The notes under the pieces are model-generated. The model searched no databases. It was not told the DNA's origin and worked only from the letters and a program-made list of their open reading frames with translations. DNA of 64,000 bases from Saprospiraceae bacterium. GTDB lineage: Bacteria > Bacteroidota > Bacteroidia > Chitinophagales > Saprospiraceae. Within the stretch, counting starts at the first letter, position 1, and each line of letters begins with the position of its first letter. The DNA lies in contig JADJOB010000002.1 of NCBI GenBank assembly GCA_016714025.1, positions 2,698,001 through 2,762,000 on the forward strand. The letters run 5' to 3'. Positions 45,762-54,952 of the stretch are shown in pieces. The position numbers and the translations under genes were made by a program.

Positions 45762-46535
45762 ATGAAGCATTTTTACCTGATCATCTTGAATTTCTTTATC
45801 GTTTGTTCCCTACAATCGCAAAATTGTTTGCCTGACTCGATTTATAGAGATTCTTCTGCAGGAGTTTATCCTAAACCTGTCAGCCCTACGAATCCCAATG
45901 GAGGCATTAATAAAAAGGCATGTATCAACAAACCTTATGAATTTGTATTTACTGTCGTGGTACCAGATACTGTCGTGGTTCCGGCATTTCCATCTCCAAT
46001 TGCGTTGGAAAAAGTAGCCATCGATACGGTAAACGCAATAACTGGATTGCCTAAAGGAATTAGTTACGCATGCAATCCTCCCGATTGTGTTTTTAATAAA
46101 AATACTTCAGGTTGTTTGGTTTTACGAGGAACTGCTACAACTGATAACACACCGGGAGATTTTAAACCCATCATTAAAATGACTTTAACGATTAATTTAG
46201 GCATCCCTTTTCCATACGTAACCGAATATCCCGGCCCGGCTTTTCCAGGTGAGTATATATTAACTCTTGTATCCGAACAAGACTGCGCATCAGCAAGCCA
46301 TCAGGAAGATTTAGTTATTAATTATTGGTTCCCAAATCCAAGCAGTGGGCAATTGACGAATAAATCCAATTCCATCGAACAAATTAAAGTAATGGATACT
46401 CAGGGACGTATTATTCAATTTAATAAAAATTCAAAGAATACCATTGATTTGAACATGTTAAACAATGGCGGATTATTTTACATTCAGTGGATAGACGGTT
46501 CAAAATTACTAACCCAACAAATTGTAATTAAATAA
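45762..46535 (+). CDS. Small secreted protein with T9SS sorting domain
   Basis: 257 residues. Signal peptide MKHFYLIILNFFIVCSLQSQ with SQN cleavage context. The middle part is beta-rich with paired cysteines (CLPD, CINK, YACNPPDC, GCLV) and a proline-valine-rich stretch. The C-terminal ~75 residues form a T9SS type A domain (YWFPNPSSGQLTNKSN ... QQIVIK). No enzymatic motif is recognised. It is divergent from the TonB receptor with a 40-nt gap, so shared regulation is possible. Confidence 0.8.
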   Translation: MKHFYLIILNFFIVCSLQSQNCLPDSIYRDSSAGVYPKPVSPTNPNGGINKKACINKPYEFVFTVVVPDTVVVPAFPSPIALEKVAIDTVNAITGLPKGISYACNPPDCVFNKNTSGCLVLRGTATTDNTPGDFKPIIKMTLTINLGIPFPYVTEYPGPAFPGEYILTLVSEQDCASASHQEDLVINYWFPNPSSGQLTNKSNSIEQIKVMDTQGRIIQFNKNSKNTIDLNMLNNGGLFYIQWIDGSKLLTQQIVIK

Positions 46536-46563
46536 TTTGGCAATACCTAAGATGCTTTTGATT

Positions 46564-46600
46564 CTATTAAACTAAATATTTAGTTTAATAGCCTATTATT
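46564..46600 (+). terminator. Perfect 28-bp palindrome, probable terminator between convergent genes
   Basis: Positions 46564-46591 read identically on both strands (half CTATTAAACTAAAT), followed by CCTATTATTATTTT. It lies 29 nt after the T9SS gene and ahead of the converging 161-aa gene, so termination is the simplest role, but the arm is purely A/T-rich apart from four G/C pairs. Confidence 0.6.
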
Positions 46601-46679
46601 ATTTTCAAAAAAGGCTTAGGCGAAGAATTGGTAATTAGATTGATTTTTAGCTTATTTATTAAACAGGCAATTCAATTTA

Positions 46680-47165
46680 TTATTCTTCTTCATCAAGTTC
46701 ATCATAGAATATTGGATCAATCATTGGTAAACCAATAAACATACTTTCTTCCTTACTTACAGACATCATCCTTAAAATACCTCCAGAAGCTCTTGCAATT
46801 TGTTCAGCATATGCTATAAAAGATGAATACAATTGACTGGCAGTACGCATATTTAATTTGATGAAAATATCATTTATTGCCACTAATTTTTTAGAAATTT
46901 CACGACTTCTGGAATCTGCATCTTTAGGAAGCGTACTTAAGAATTTATCAAACAATGCACTGTATTGTGAGTCCACATCTTTATAGTAAGGTTTCAAATC
47001 AAAATGATTACTATAACTCCTGATTCTTACAATTTTTTCGGCCCATGCTTTTTCATTAAGGTCAATATCATTATCAGCCCCGGCAATTAAAATCGCAATC
47101 AGTGGAATGGCTTCAATAAGAGTTTGGTACTCTTCGTCTTTTAGAGCTCTAAATGCTGAAATCAT
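46680..47165 (-). CDS. Conserved hypothetical protein, possibly TerB-like
   Basis: 161 residues, mostly alpha-helical, no signal peptide. The N-terminal part LIEAIPLIAILIAGADNDIDLNEKAWAEKI has the acidic D-x-D-x-D-x3-E look of TerB-like tellurite-resistance folds, and the C terminus is very acidic (YDELDEEE). I do not recognise a named family. Divergent from mutS; each gene has its own -7 box in the 172-nt gap. Function unknown. Confidence 0.72.
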   Translation of the reverse strand: MISAFRALKDEEYQTLIEAIPLIAILIAGADNDIDLNEKAWAEKIVRIRSYSNHFDLKPYYKDVDSQYSALFDKFLSTLPKDADSRSREISKKLVAINDIFIKLNMRTASQLYSSFIAYAEQIARASGGILRMMSVSKEESMFIGLPMIDPIFYDELDEEE

Positions 47166-47202
47166 AACATCAGTTTTTGATAAATCGGTACAAAACGTAT
47201 TA

Positions 47203-47210
47203 CAAATCTA
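47203..47210 (-). promoter_or_regulatory. -7 promoter box of the 161-aa protein gene
   Basis: Minus-strand TAGATTTG matches TAnnTTTG exactly, ending 37 nt before the ATG at 47165. Confidence 0.5.
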
Positions 47211-47256
47211 AAACGAAATTTGAAGCCATGTAAATTTTTTTAATTAGATTTTGACT

Positions 47257-47287
47257 TCTTGCCGTATAAAGATACACGTTATATTTG
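47257..47287 (+). promoter_or_regulatory. Promoter of mutS (-33 and -7 boxes)
   Basis: TTG at 47258-47260 and TATATTTG at 47280-47287 are separated by 19 nt, the usual Bacteroidota -33/-7 spacing. The -7 box matches the consensus exactly. The transcript would start near 47292, which rules out a TTG at 47251 as translation start. Confidence 0.65.
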
Positions 47288-47337
47288 TGGCAAATCACAA
47301 ATTGAAAGGAGAAGCACTCTTATTTGAAATCAATACA

Positions 47338-49914
47338 ATGACTCCATTGATGGAGCAGTATTACACGATGAAGGCAAAGCATCCAGATGCGATCCTTTTA
47401 TATCGAGTGGGCGACTTTTATGAAACATTTGGAGAAGATGCAATTACAACATCCAAAGTCCTGGGGATCGTTTTAACCAAAAGAAACAATGGTGGCTCTG
47501 ATATCGAGTTGGCAGGTTTTCCCTACCATTCCTTGGATGCATACCTTCCTAAATTGGTTCGGGCTGGCTATCGGGTTGCGATCTGCGAACAATTAGAAAA
47601 GCCTAGTAAAGGCAAAAAAATAGTCAAAAGAGGAATAACTGATGTCATCACCCCGGGAATTACCTATGATGATAAATTACTTGACCACAGAAAAAATAAT
47701 TTTCTTGCAGCTTTATATATTGACGTCAATGGAATTGGCATTTCACTTGCGGATGTTTCAACCGGAGAGTTCTATTTATCCCAGGGACCTTTAGAATATA
47801 TACAAAAGCTTCTGGAAAGCTTTCAGCCTTCCGAAATTATTCTAGCAAGATCAAAAACCGGATTTTTCGATGCAAATTTTAATGAACATTACTATACCTA
47901 TCCATTAGAAGACTGGATCTTTCAATTAGATTTTTCAAGAGAAAAATTATTGAGACATTTTAATGTAAGCAGTCTAAAAGGCTTTGGTGTTGATGAATAT
48001 CTATCAGGTCAAATAGCCGCAGGGGCAATCATTTATTATCTTGAATTGACCGAAACTAAAAACCCAAATCATTTATCGCACATCAGTCGCTTGGCGAGTG
48101 ATGAATTTGTATGGATGGATCGGTTTACTATAAAAAACCTGGAACTGATTGATTCACTTCATCCGGAGGGAAAGAGCTTATTAAATATATTGGACCATAG
48201 CCTGACGCCTATGGGCTCCAGATTGATGCGAAAATGGATCGTAATGCCTTTGTTGCAAATTGAGCGAATTGAAAGAAGGCATCAAATGGTTGATTCCTTT
48301 TTAAAAGCAGTCGACTTGGAAGATGATTTGTTTCAAACTTTAAATCATTTTGGTGATCTGGAAAGGTTGGTTTCAAAAATTCCACTTAGGCGAATCAATC
48401 CCAGAGAAATTAATCACATACTAAAAAGCCTGTTAAAACTTTTACCACTTCGTGCTATTTTGCAACAACATGAAAGTACAGGTTTAAAATTACTTGCTGA
48501 AAAGATTCAGGAATGCGCCAGCCTGGCACAACTAATTTCCGGACAACTGCATCCAGATGCACCCAATCAAATAAATAAAGGAGGTATTTTTATTGAGGGC
48601 TTTTCGAAAGAGCTGGATGAATTAAAATACATTTTACATCACAGCAAAGATTTACTTTTAGAAATTCAGAAAAAAGAAATCCTCAACACCGGGATTACTA
48701 ATTTAAAAATAGGTTATAACTCTGTATTTGGCTATTTCCTGGAAGTAACTAATAAATTTAAAAACCAAGGGCTCGTCCCAGATCATTGGGTTCGCAAGCA
48801 AACCATGTCCACAGGGGAACGCTATGTCACAGATGAATTAAAAAAACTTGAAGTAAAGATTCTTGGTGCTGAAGAACGTATCATTCAATTAGAGGAAGAA
48901 TTATTTGAAAAATTAGTGGACCAGTTGCAGGAGTATTTAATTCCATTACAGCAAAACGCATATGTTATTGCTGAAGTGGATGTCTTGTTTTCATTTGCCA
49001 GAACTGCTAAAACCAATGCATATTGCAAGCCTCAGGTTGATGACAGTCAAATAATAGATATTAAAGACGGTCGGCATCCGGTTATTGAAAGGCAAATGAT
49101 AAGTGGTGAAACTTACATTCCAAATGATATTTACCTGGATTCAGATCAACAACAAATTCTGATGATAACCGGTCCAAACATGTCAGGAAAGTCTGCCATC
49201 TTGCGACAAACAGCGCTGATTGCTCTTATGGCTCAAATTGGTTCCTTTGTTCCTGCTCGTGAAGTTACTTTGGGATATATCGATCGTGTTTTTACACGAG
49301 TAGGCGCAAGTGACAATATTTCTTCCGGAGAATCCACCTTTATGGTAGAAATGAATGAAACTTCTTCCATTTTAAATAATCTATCAAACCGATCGCTCAT
49401 CTTACTGGATGAAATTGGACGAGGTACCAGTACTTATGATGGCATTTCATTAGCCTGGGCAATCGCAGAATATTTGCATGAAATTCCAGAGCGAAGAGCT
49501 AAAACTTTGTTTGCCACACACTATCATGAATTAAATGAATTGAGTGCTTACTTACCAAGAATTAAAAATTTTCATGTTGCCACTCAAGAGTTAAATAAAA
49601 AAGTGCTTTTTCTTCGTAAATTAATGCCAGGTGGCAGTGAACACTCCTTTGGAATTCATGTAGCTCAAATGGCCGGAATGCCGCAAGCCGTTTTACAACG
49701 TGCTGAAGAAATTCTCAGCGACCTGGAAGAAAAACGGGGCAACCAGGAACACATAGTAATTTCAGAAAACACCCGGAAATCAAGCATTCAAATGCAAGAA
49801 ACTCCTACAAATTCGCACAAAGAATTAGTTGATTTATTGAAATCACTTGACATACAAACCATGACTCCCATCGACTGTATGATGAAATTGATTGAACTAA
49901 AAAAGAAGCTCTAA
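47338..49914 (+). CDS. mutS: DNA mismatch repair protein MutS
   Basis: 858 residues from ATG at 47338 (MTPLMEQYYTMKAKHPDAILLYRVGDFYETFG), where family members begin; an upstream TTG lies before the predicted transcription start. The mismatch-binding motif is the GDFYETFGEDA segment (the F-x-E of MutS domain I). The ATPase domain has Walker A GPNMSGKSAI (about 612), STFMVEM and Walker B LILLDEIGRGTSTYDG, plus ATHYHEL. It recognises base mismatches and recruits MutL. Full length, monocistronic. Confidence 0.97.
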   Translation: MTPLMEQYYTMKAKHPDAILLYRVGDFYETFGEDAITTSKVLGIVLTKRNNGGSDIELAGFPYHSLDAYLPKLVRAGYRVAICEQLEKPSKGKKIVKRGITDVITPGITYDDKLLDHRKNNFLAALYIDVNGIGISLADVSTGEFYLSQGPLEYIQKLLESFQPSEIILARSKTGFFDANFNEHYYTYPLEDWIFQLDFSREKLLRHFNVSSLKGFGVDEYLSGQIAAGAIIYYLELTETKNPNHLSHISRLASDEFVWMDRFTIKNLELIDSLHPEGKSLLNILDHSLTPMGSRLMRKWIVMPLLQIERIERRHQMVDSFLKAVDLEDDLFQTLNHFGDLERLVSKIPLRRINPREINHILKSLLKLLPLRAILQQHESTGLKLLAEKIQECASLAQLISGQLHPDAPNQINKGGIFIEGFSKELDELKYILHHSKDLLLEIQKKEILNTGITNLKIGYNSVFGYFLEVTNKFKNQGLVPDHWVRKQTMSTGERYVTDELKKLEVKILGAEERIIQLEEELFEKLVDQLQEYLIPLQQNAYVIAEVDVLFSFARTAKTNAYCKPQVDDSQIIDIKDGRHPVIERQMISGETYIPNDIYLDSDQQQILMITGPNMSGKSAILRQTALIALMAQIGSFVPAREVTLGYIDRVFTRVGASDNISSGESTFMVEMNETSSILNNLSNRSLILLDEIGRGTSTYDGISLAWAIAEYLHEIPERRAKTLFATHYHELNELSAYLPRIKNFHVATQELNKKVLFLRKLMPGGSEHSFGIHVAQMAGMPQAVLQRAEEILSDLEEKRGNQEHIVISENTRKSSIQMQETPTNSHKELVDLLKSLDIQTMTPIDCMMKLIELKKKL

Positions 49915-49947
49915 CCAATACGAAGAGCTCAATACAAAAGCAATTTG

Positions 49948-52848
49948 CTACTTGATTACAAGTTTTATCGTTTGTGCAATGTCTTCTGAAGATAAATTAA
50001 TAAAATAGATGCCACTTGCAAATTGGTTTGCATCTAATTCAAAAATTGCCTTCGCATTATTTTGACGCTTTGCCCAAACTTGTGTACCATAGCTATTTAC
50101 CATCCGAAGTTGATAAGGCTTTGATTGTGCAAGTGAAACATGGATTCTAAATGCTTCTGACACCGGGTTGGGTTCAACTTTAAACTGCTTGATTAATTGA
50201 TTCTCAAAATTTGCTGTAACCTCTTTAATTTCAAATGGCCCAAATGTTTTAACACACTGGTTTGCATCTGTAACATTGCAAGAATATACACCAACGCCTA
50301 AGTTTTGCACAGGATTTGTATCTTGACCATTTGACCACTTGTAGGTATACTGCGGAACACCCCCTTCTAGTTTTAACTCAATCGCACCTGTATTAAGTCC
50401 GGCTGCACTTGGAATAATGGTAAGATCTTTAAGTGTAATTGCCTGAGGTTCCTTTATTAAAAACCCTTTTGTGACTTTTGTACCTTGCGCATCAGTCACT
50501 TCTACCGAATAATTTCCAGCTTGCAGCTGAACTAAATCCTTAGACTGCATGGCGTTGTTCCATAAATAACGATAAGGAGGAACCCCACCCTGAATATTTA
50601 TTTTAATACTGCCATCAGTTCCTTCAAAGCAACTAACATGTTGAAGTTCATAGGATGCGATACTAAGCGTAGCAGATATTCCTATTAATAATTTATTGCA
50701 TTTAATATTCTGGCCGCAATCATTAGACACTGTCAAACAAACTTCAAATTCACCTTCGTTGGCAAATAAATGCTCTGGATTTTGAATTAAGCTGGTAGTC
50801 CCATCTCCAAAATTCCAATTCCAGGAAGTAGGCAAGCCATTCGACTGATCGTTGAATTGTAATTTTAATCCATCGATACTTTGATCAAAAAGTGCTGTTG
50901 GTTCTGTTTGCTGGTAAACTTTAACCGATGCATCGCTTTCGCATAAATTTTTAATATTCTTTACGTTTAAGTGATAATCACCGCCTTTATCTACGACAGG
51001 ATACAACGTTTGTGCTCCAGATTTTATATTTCCGTTCGCTGACTGCCATTGATAAATGAAATTTCCACCCTGTGAGGATTGTGATGCATCGATAATGACT
51101 TCTGTATTTATACAACTAACATCTTTTTCAGCTTGGGCTGCTGCAATCGGTTTTTCCTGATCCACTTTGATTTCAATAGTGTCTTTAGAAATGCACAAAT
51201 TAATTGTATCTTTTACTATAAAAATATAACTTCCGGTATCACTTACCAGGATCTTCGAACCTTCCTTGTAGAACAAGGTATCGTAAACTTTTTTCCAACT
51301 GAATTTTGTTTGTAAATCTTTGCTACTACCTTTCGCTTCATAGACCTTCATCACACAATTCAGGCTTGTATCGCGATCCAATACTACATTCGGATAAACC
51401 CGTTTGTCTAAAACCAGGGTTGAATCTACATCCAAACAACTGTTTGAAGCATCTGTGATTTTTAAAAGATACGTTCCTGGTTTACTTATATCTGGAGTAA
51501 CACTTTCTTGTCCTCTAACAATTTTACCATCGCGGGTAGTCCATAAAGTAATTAAATTGGCACCTTGACTGGATTGAGAGCCATCAAGACTAATGACATC
51601 ATTTAAACAATCGTAATTTTTATCGGGCCCTGCATTTACGGTTGGTTTATGAGTGACTCCAACGAAAGTTCTGGAAGTTTCAAAGCAACCATTATTATCA
51701 GTAACTGTAACGGTATAGTATTGATCTCCTTCCAAATCTGCAAAGTAATTACTTCCTTGATTTCCTAAGCCTAAATCAAACAAATAAGGTGGAATTCCCC
51801 CCGCAGCTTTACACGAAATAGATCCATTGCTTCGATCGCAAGTTTCTAATCCCGGAACTGAACTCAAGGTAACATCTGTTGGTTGGGTCAAAGTATACGT
51901 TTTTACTCTGGTGCAAGATGCATTATCCGTAACCGTTACCGTATAAGCTCCGGCTTTAAGATTCAGTGGATTGTCGGTGCGATCTCCATTCGACCAATTA
52001 AAGGTATACGGTGGTGTACCATATTCGACCTGGAGTGCAATACTTCCTGTGGGTTCGTTAAAGCATTTAATGTTTGTTAAAGTAGCATTGGTGATATCGA
52101 CTCTTTTAGATGGCCCACTTACCACGTAAGGTCCTTTCTCAATATAATATCCATTTAAATCTGTAATTGTAACGGAGTATGTCCCTCCAGGAATATTCGT
52201 TAAATCTTTAGTAGTTGCTCCATTGCTCCATTTATACGAAATGGTGCCAAAACCATTCGTAACTGTAGTAACCACTTTTCCATTATCCCCGCAAGTTGAG
52301 TTTGTTACTACTGCACTTGCCGTCATTTTAAAACTTTTAGTAATCCAATTTACGTATTCATTGTAAGTCCGGGTTTTTATTAACCAGGCCCGTTTATCTG
52401 GTGAAATCACATAAAGGGTTGGATAGTAAGCAATAGCATAATCACTATTTACTCCAGGACCATTATTTAATGAAAGATCCGCAATTGGATAAGGTGTACC
52501 ACTTACCCAATTTCCCTGTGTACCGCCAACACAGCCACTGGGACCGTATAAACAGTTGGTATTGGTTCCCCAATCCGATTCCAGGAAAACCACAGTTGTT
52601 TCATTACTTAGATTATTGTAAACCGATTCCAGTACTCCGCTTTGATGAAAACTCCAGCATGGTCCGCACCAGGTCGCTGAAAAATCGAGGCATGCGGCTT
52701 TATTGGCACCCATCATCGCATACAAACTATATGAATTTCCATTAATATCCTGAACGGTGAAATCAGGAGCCGTGCTTCCTTCCTGCAATTGAGATTTTAC
52801 AGTAAACGAAACACAAAACAAGAGACCAAAAACCAGGAACTTTTGCAT
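49948..52848 (-). CDS. Thioredoxin-fold N domain fused to SprB/PKD repeats with T9SS sorting domain
   Basis: 966 residues. Signal peptide MQKFLVFGLLFCVSFTVKSQ, then a TlpA/AhpC-like thioredoxin fold (about 21-175) with active site WCGPC at 60-64. Then SprB-like repeats (PYTFNWSNG, LKAGAYTVTVTD, PYRYLWNN, LQAGNYSVEVTD) alternate with PKD-type Ig domains (DGSQSSQGAN, ASQSSQGGNF, SWNWNFGDGTTS). The end is a T9SS type A domain finishing in TIKLVIK. It is predicted to be secreted or surface-attached; whether the CxxC pair is redox-active outside the cell is unknown. Minus-strand TAACTTTA (52863-52870) is a likely -7 box. Confidence 0.88.
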   Translation of the reverse strand: MQKFLVFGLLFCVSFTVKSQLQEGSTAPDFTVQDINGNSYSLYAMMGANKAACLDFSATWCGPCWSFHQSGVLESVYNNLSNETTVVFLESDWGTNTNCLYGPSGCVGGTQGNWVSGTPYPIADLSLNNGPGVNSDYAIAYYPTLYVISPDKRAWLIKTRTYNEYVNWITKSFKMTASAVVTNSTCGDNGKVVTTVTNGFGTISYKWSNGATTKDLTNIPGGTYSVTITDLNGYYIEKGPYVVSGPSKRVDITNATLTNIKCFNEPTGSIALQVEYGTPPYTFNWSNGDRTDNPLNLKAGAYTVTVTDNASCTRVKTYTLTQPTDVTLSSVPGLETCDRSNGSISCKAAGGIPPYLFDLGLGNQGSNYFADLEGDQYYTVTVTDNNGCFETSRTFVGVTHKPTVNAGPDKNYDCLNDVISLDGSQSSQGANLITLWTTRDGKIVRGQESVTPDISKPGTYLLKITDASNSCLDVDSTLVLDKRVYPNVVLDRDTSLNCVMKVYEAKGSSKDLQTKFSWKKVYDTLFYKEGSKILVSDTGSYIFIVKDTINLCISKDTIEIKVDQEKPIAAAQAEKDVSCINTEVIIDASQSSQGGNFIYQWQSANGNIKSGAQTLYPVVDKGGDYHLNVKNIKNLCESDASVKVYQQTEPTALFDQSIDGLKLQFNDQSNGLPTSWNWNFGDGTTSLIQNPEHLFANEGEFEVCLTVSNDCGQNIKCNKLLIGISATLSIASYELQHVSCFEGTDGSIKINIQGGVPPYRYLWNNAMQSKDLVQLQAGNYSVEVTDAQGTKVTKGFLIKEPQAITLKDLTIIPSAAGLNTGAIELKLEGGVPQYTYKWSNGQDTNPVQNLGVGVYSCNVTDANQCVKTFGPFEIKEVTANFENQLIKQFKVEPNPVSEAFRIHVSLAQSKPYQLRMVNSYGTQVWAKRQNNAKAIFELDANQFASGIYFINLSSEDIAQTIKLVIK

Positions 52849-52954
52849 AAACGAAATTTTAGTAAAGTTAATGAAAAACTTTCTATTAAAGTGCTAAATG
52901 AAATTTATAAAAAGAGAACCCGGCCTTGAGCGTTTAGATAGTATCCAAAAAACC

Positions 52955-54292
52955 TTATCGCCTCATATTCCGCATCTGGTTCATCATATTCCCCATTCCC
53001 TGACCTTTTGAAAACATAAACATCATTTTTCGCATTTCCTCAAATTGCTTGATGAAGGCATTTACTTCGTGAATGGTTTTACCGCTACCTGCCGCAATCC
53101 GATTTTTTCGCGACATGTTTAACAATTCCGGATTGGCTCGCTCTTGTGGGGTCATTGACTGAATAATTGCCTCTACTTTTCCAAACGCTTTGTCATCAAT
53201 ATTGACATCCTTTAACATTTTACCGGCACCGGGAATCATGCCAAGGAGACTTTTTAAATCTCCCATTTTTTTAATCTGTTGCAGTTGAATTACGAAGTCG
53301 TTAAAATCAAATTTATTTTGTTTGATTTTCTTTTCAATTTTCTTTGCTTCGGTTTCATCAAACTGTTCCTGGGCTTTTTCAACCAAACTAACAATGTCCC
53401 CCATTCCCAAAATCCGTTGAGCCATCCTTTCGGGATAAAACACATCGAGGGTTTCCATTTTTTCCCCCATAGAGACAAACTTGATGGGTTTGCCTATGGT
53501 ATATTTAATTGATAATGCCGCTCCCCCACGCGTATCGCCATCCATTTTGGTCAGAACAACTCCATCGTACTGGATGCGATTATGAAATGCCTGAGCAGTA
53601 TTTACAGCATCCTGACCCGTCATGGAGTCCACTACAAATAAAGTCTCTGATGGCTGAATATTCTGCTTAATGCGTTCGATTTCATCCATCATTTCTTCAT
53701 CGACGGAGGTTCGACCTGCAGTATCCACTATTACAATATCAATCTTTTGATTGCGTGCATATTCAATCGCATTTTTAGCAATTCGAACAGGATCTTTCTG
53801 TTCAAGATCCTTAAAGATTTCTACCCCAACCTGTTCTGCCAATACAGTCAATTGATCGATAGCCGCCGGGCGATACACATCGCAGGCTGTCAAAAGGATT
53901 TTCTTGTTTTTCTTTGATTTTAAAAACAAGGCTAATTTTCCAGAAAATGTAGTTTTACCAGATCCTTGAAGACCCGCTATCAAAACAACTGCCGGATTCC
54001 CATTTAAATTTAAACCCGCAGCCTGCCCCCCCATTAGTTCTACCAGTTCATCCATCACAATTTTAACCATCAATTCACCTGGCTTGACCGCATTTAGTAC
54101 ATTTTTTGTACCTAATGCCTGATCCTTAATTTTATCAGTAAAATCTTTAGCAATCCGGTAATTCACATCGGCTTCCACCAATGCCCTTCGAATTTCTTTA
54201 ATGGATTCCGCGATATTTAACTCCGTTAACCTGGCCTCCCCTTTGATGGTTTTAAGGGCCGATTCCAATCGTTCATTTAAACTTTCAAACAT
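52955..54292 (-). CDS. ffh: Signal recognition particle protein Ffh
   Basis: 445 residues from ATG at 54292 (MFESLNERLESALKTIKG), the universally conserved Ffh start. An upstream extension of 20 codons to a non-ATG start overlaps the promoter and is rejected. N and G domains with P-loop GLQGSGKTT (107-115), RPAAIDQL, VDTAGR and TKMDGDTRGG; the M domain ends in the Met-rich SKGQGMGNMMNQMRNMRR that binds signal sequences and 4.5S RNA. Partner of FtsY (2216-3169). The -7 box ends 4 nt before the ATG, so the mRNA should be leaderless. Confidence 0.96.
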   Translation of the reverse strand: MFESLNERLESALKTIKGEARLTELNIAESIKEIRRALVEADVNYRIAKDFTDKIKDQALGTKNVLNAVKPGELMVKIVMDELVELMGGQAAGLNLNGNPAVVLIAGLQGSGKTTFSGKLALFLKSKKNKKILLTACDVYRPAAIDQLTVLAEQVGVEIFKDLEQKDPVRIAKNAIEYARNQKIDIVIVDTAGRTSVDEEMMDEIERIKQNIQPSETLFVVDSMTGQDAVNTAQAFHNRIQYDGVVLTKMDGDTRGGAALSIKYTIGKPIKFVSMGEKMETLDVFYPERMAQRILGMGDIVSLVEKAQEQFDETEAKKIEKKIKQNKFDFNDFVIQLQQIKKMGDLKSLLGMIPGAGKMLKDVNIDDKAFGKVEAIIQSMTPQERANPELLNMSRKNRIAAGSGKTIHEVNAFIKQFEEMRKMMFMFSKGQGMGNMMNQMRNMRR

Positions 54293-54296
54293 GCCG

Positions 54297-54304
54297 CAAA
54301 GATA
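54297..54304 (-). promoter_or_regulatory. -7 promoter box of ffh, abutting the start codon
   Basis: Minus-strand TATCTTTG matches TAnnTTTG exactly. Only four bases separate its last G from the ATG, so transcription should begin at or within a base or two of the A of ATG. Confidence 0.65.
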
Positions 54305-54352
54305 ATGTTCATTAGGAAAAGAGACCATTTTTGGTGAAAGCCTGGAAGGCAA

Positions 54353-54952
54353 AGGGCTGAAGGGCTGTTAGACTGTTGGACTGTTAGAGAGGAAGGTTAT
54401 TAGGTTTGTTGAGCATTTTAGACTGACTGACCCCTGACCCCTAATTGCTGACTACTGATTTTGGGGCTGAAGGGCTGTTGGGCTGTTGGGCTATTAGAGA
54501 GGAGGGTTATTAGGTTAGTTGAGCATTTTAGACTGACTGACCCCTGACCCTTAATTGCTGACTACTGATTTTGGGGCTGTTGGACTGAAGGACTGAAGGG
54601 CTGAAGGGCTGAAGGGCTGAAGGGCTGTTGGACTGTTAGAGAGGAGGGTTATTAGGTTTGTTGAGCATTTTAGACTGACTGACCCCTGACCCCTAATTGC
54701 TGACTACTGATTTTGGGGCTGTTGGGCTGTAAAGCTGTTAAGCTATTAAGCTGTTAAGCTGAATTCTTGACCAAGCGAGGAATTATTAAAATAGCTTGTT
54801 AGCTTGATAGCTTTTTAGCTTGATAGCTTGATAGCTTGATAGCTTGTTAGCTTGATAGCTTTTTAGCTTGATAGCTTGTTAGCTTGATAGCTTGATAGCT
54901 TGATAGCTTGATAGCTTTTTAGCTTGTTAGCTTAATAGCTTGTTAGGCTTGC
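54353..54952. repeat. 600-bp field of period-8 tandem repeats with three 86-bp core copies
   Basis: Three near-identical 86-bp cores begin with TTAGAGAGG and end with TTTTGGGGCTG: 54384-54469, 54494-54579 and 54636-54721. Between them lie variable numbers of 8-bp units (GGCTGAAG, GGCTGTTG, GACTGTTA). From 54722 the units drift to AGCTGTTA and, at 54793-54944, to 19 uninterrupted units of AGCTTGAT and its variants AGCTTGTT and AGCTTTTT. Stops occur in all frames. It fills the whole gap between ffh and the FtsE-like gene, upstream of ffh's promoter. Confidence 0.9.

Noticed and set aside
47251..47337. TTG start for mutS adding 29 residues
   Set aside because: It lies upstream of the predicted transcription start and the extension has no similarity to MutS N termini.
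54353..54952. Repeat array resembling a CRISPR locus
   Set aside because: The units are 8 bp and contiguous, the 86-bp cores are nearly identical rather than repeat-spacer alternations, and no cas genes are present.
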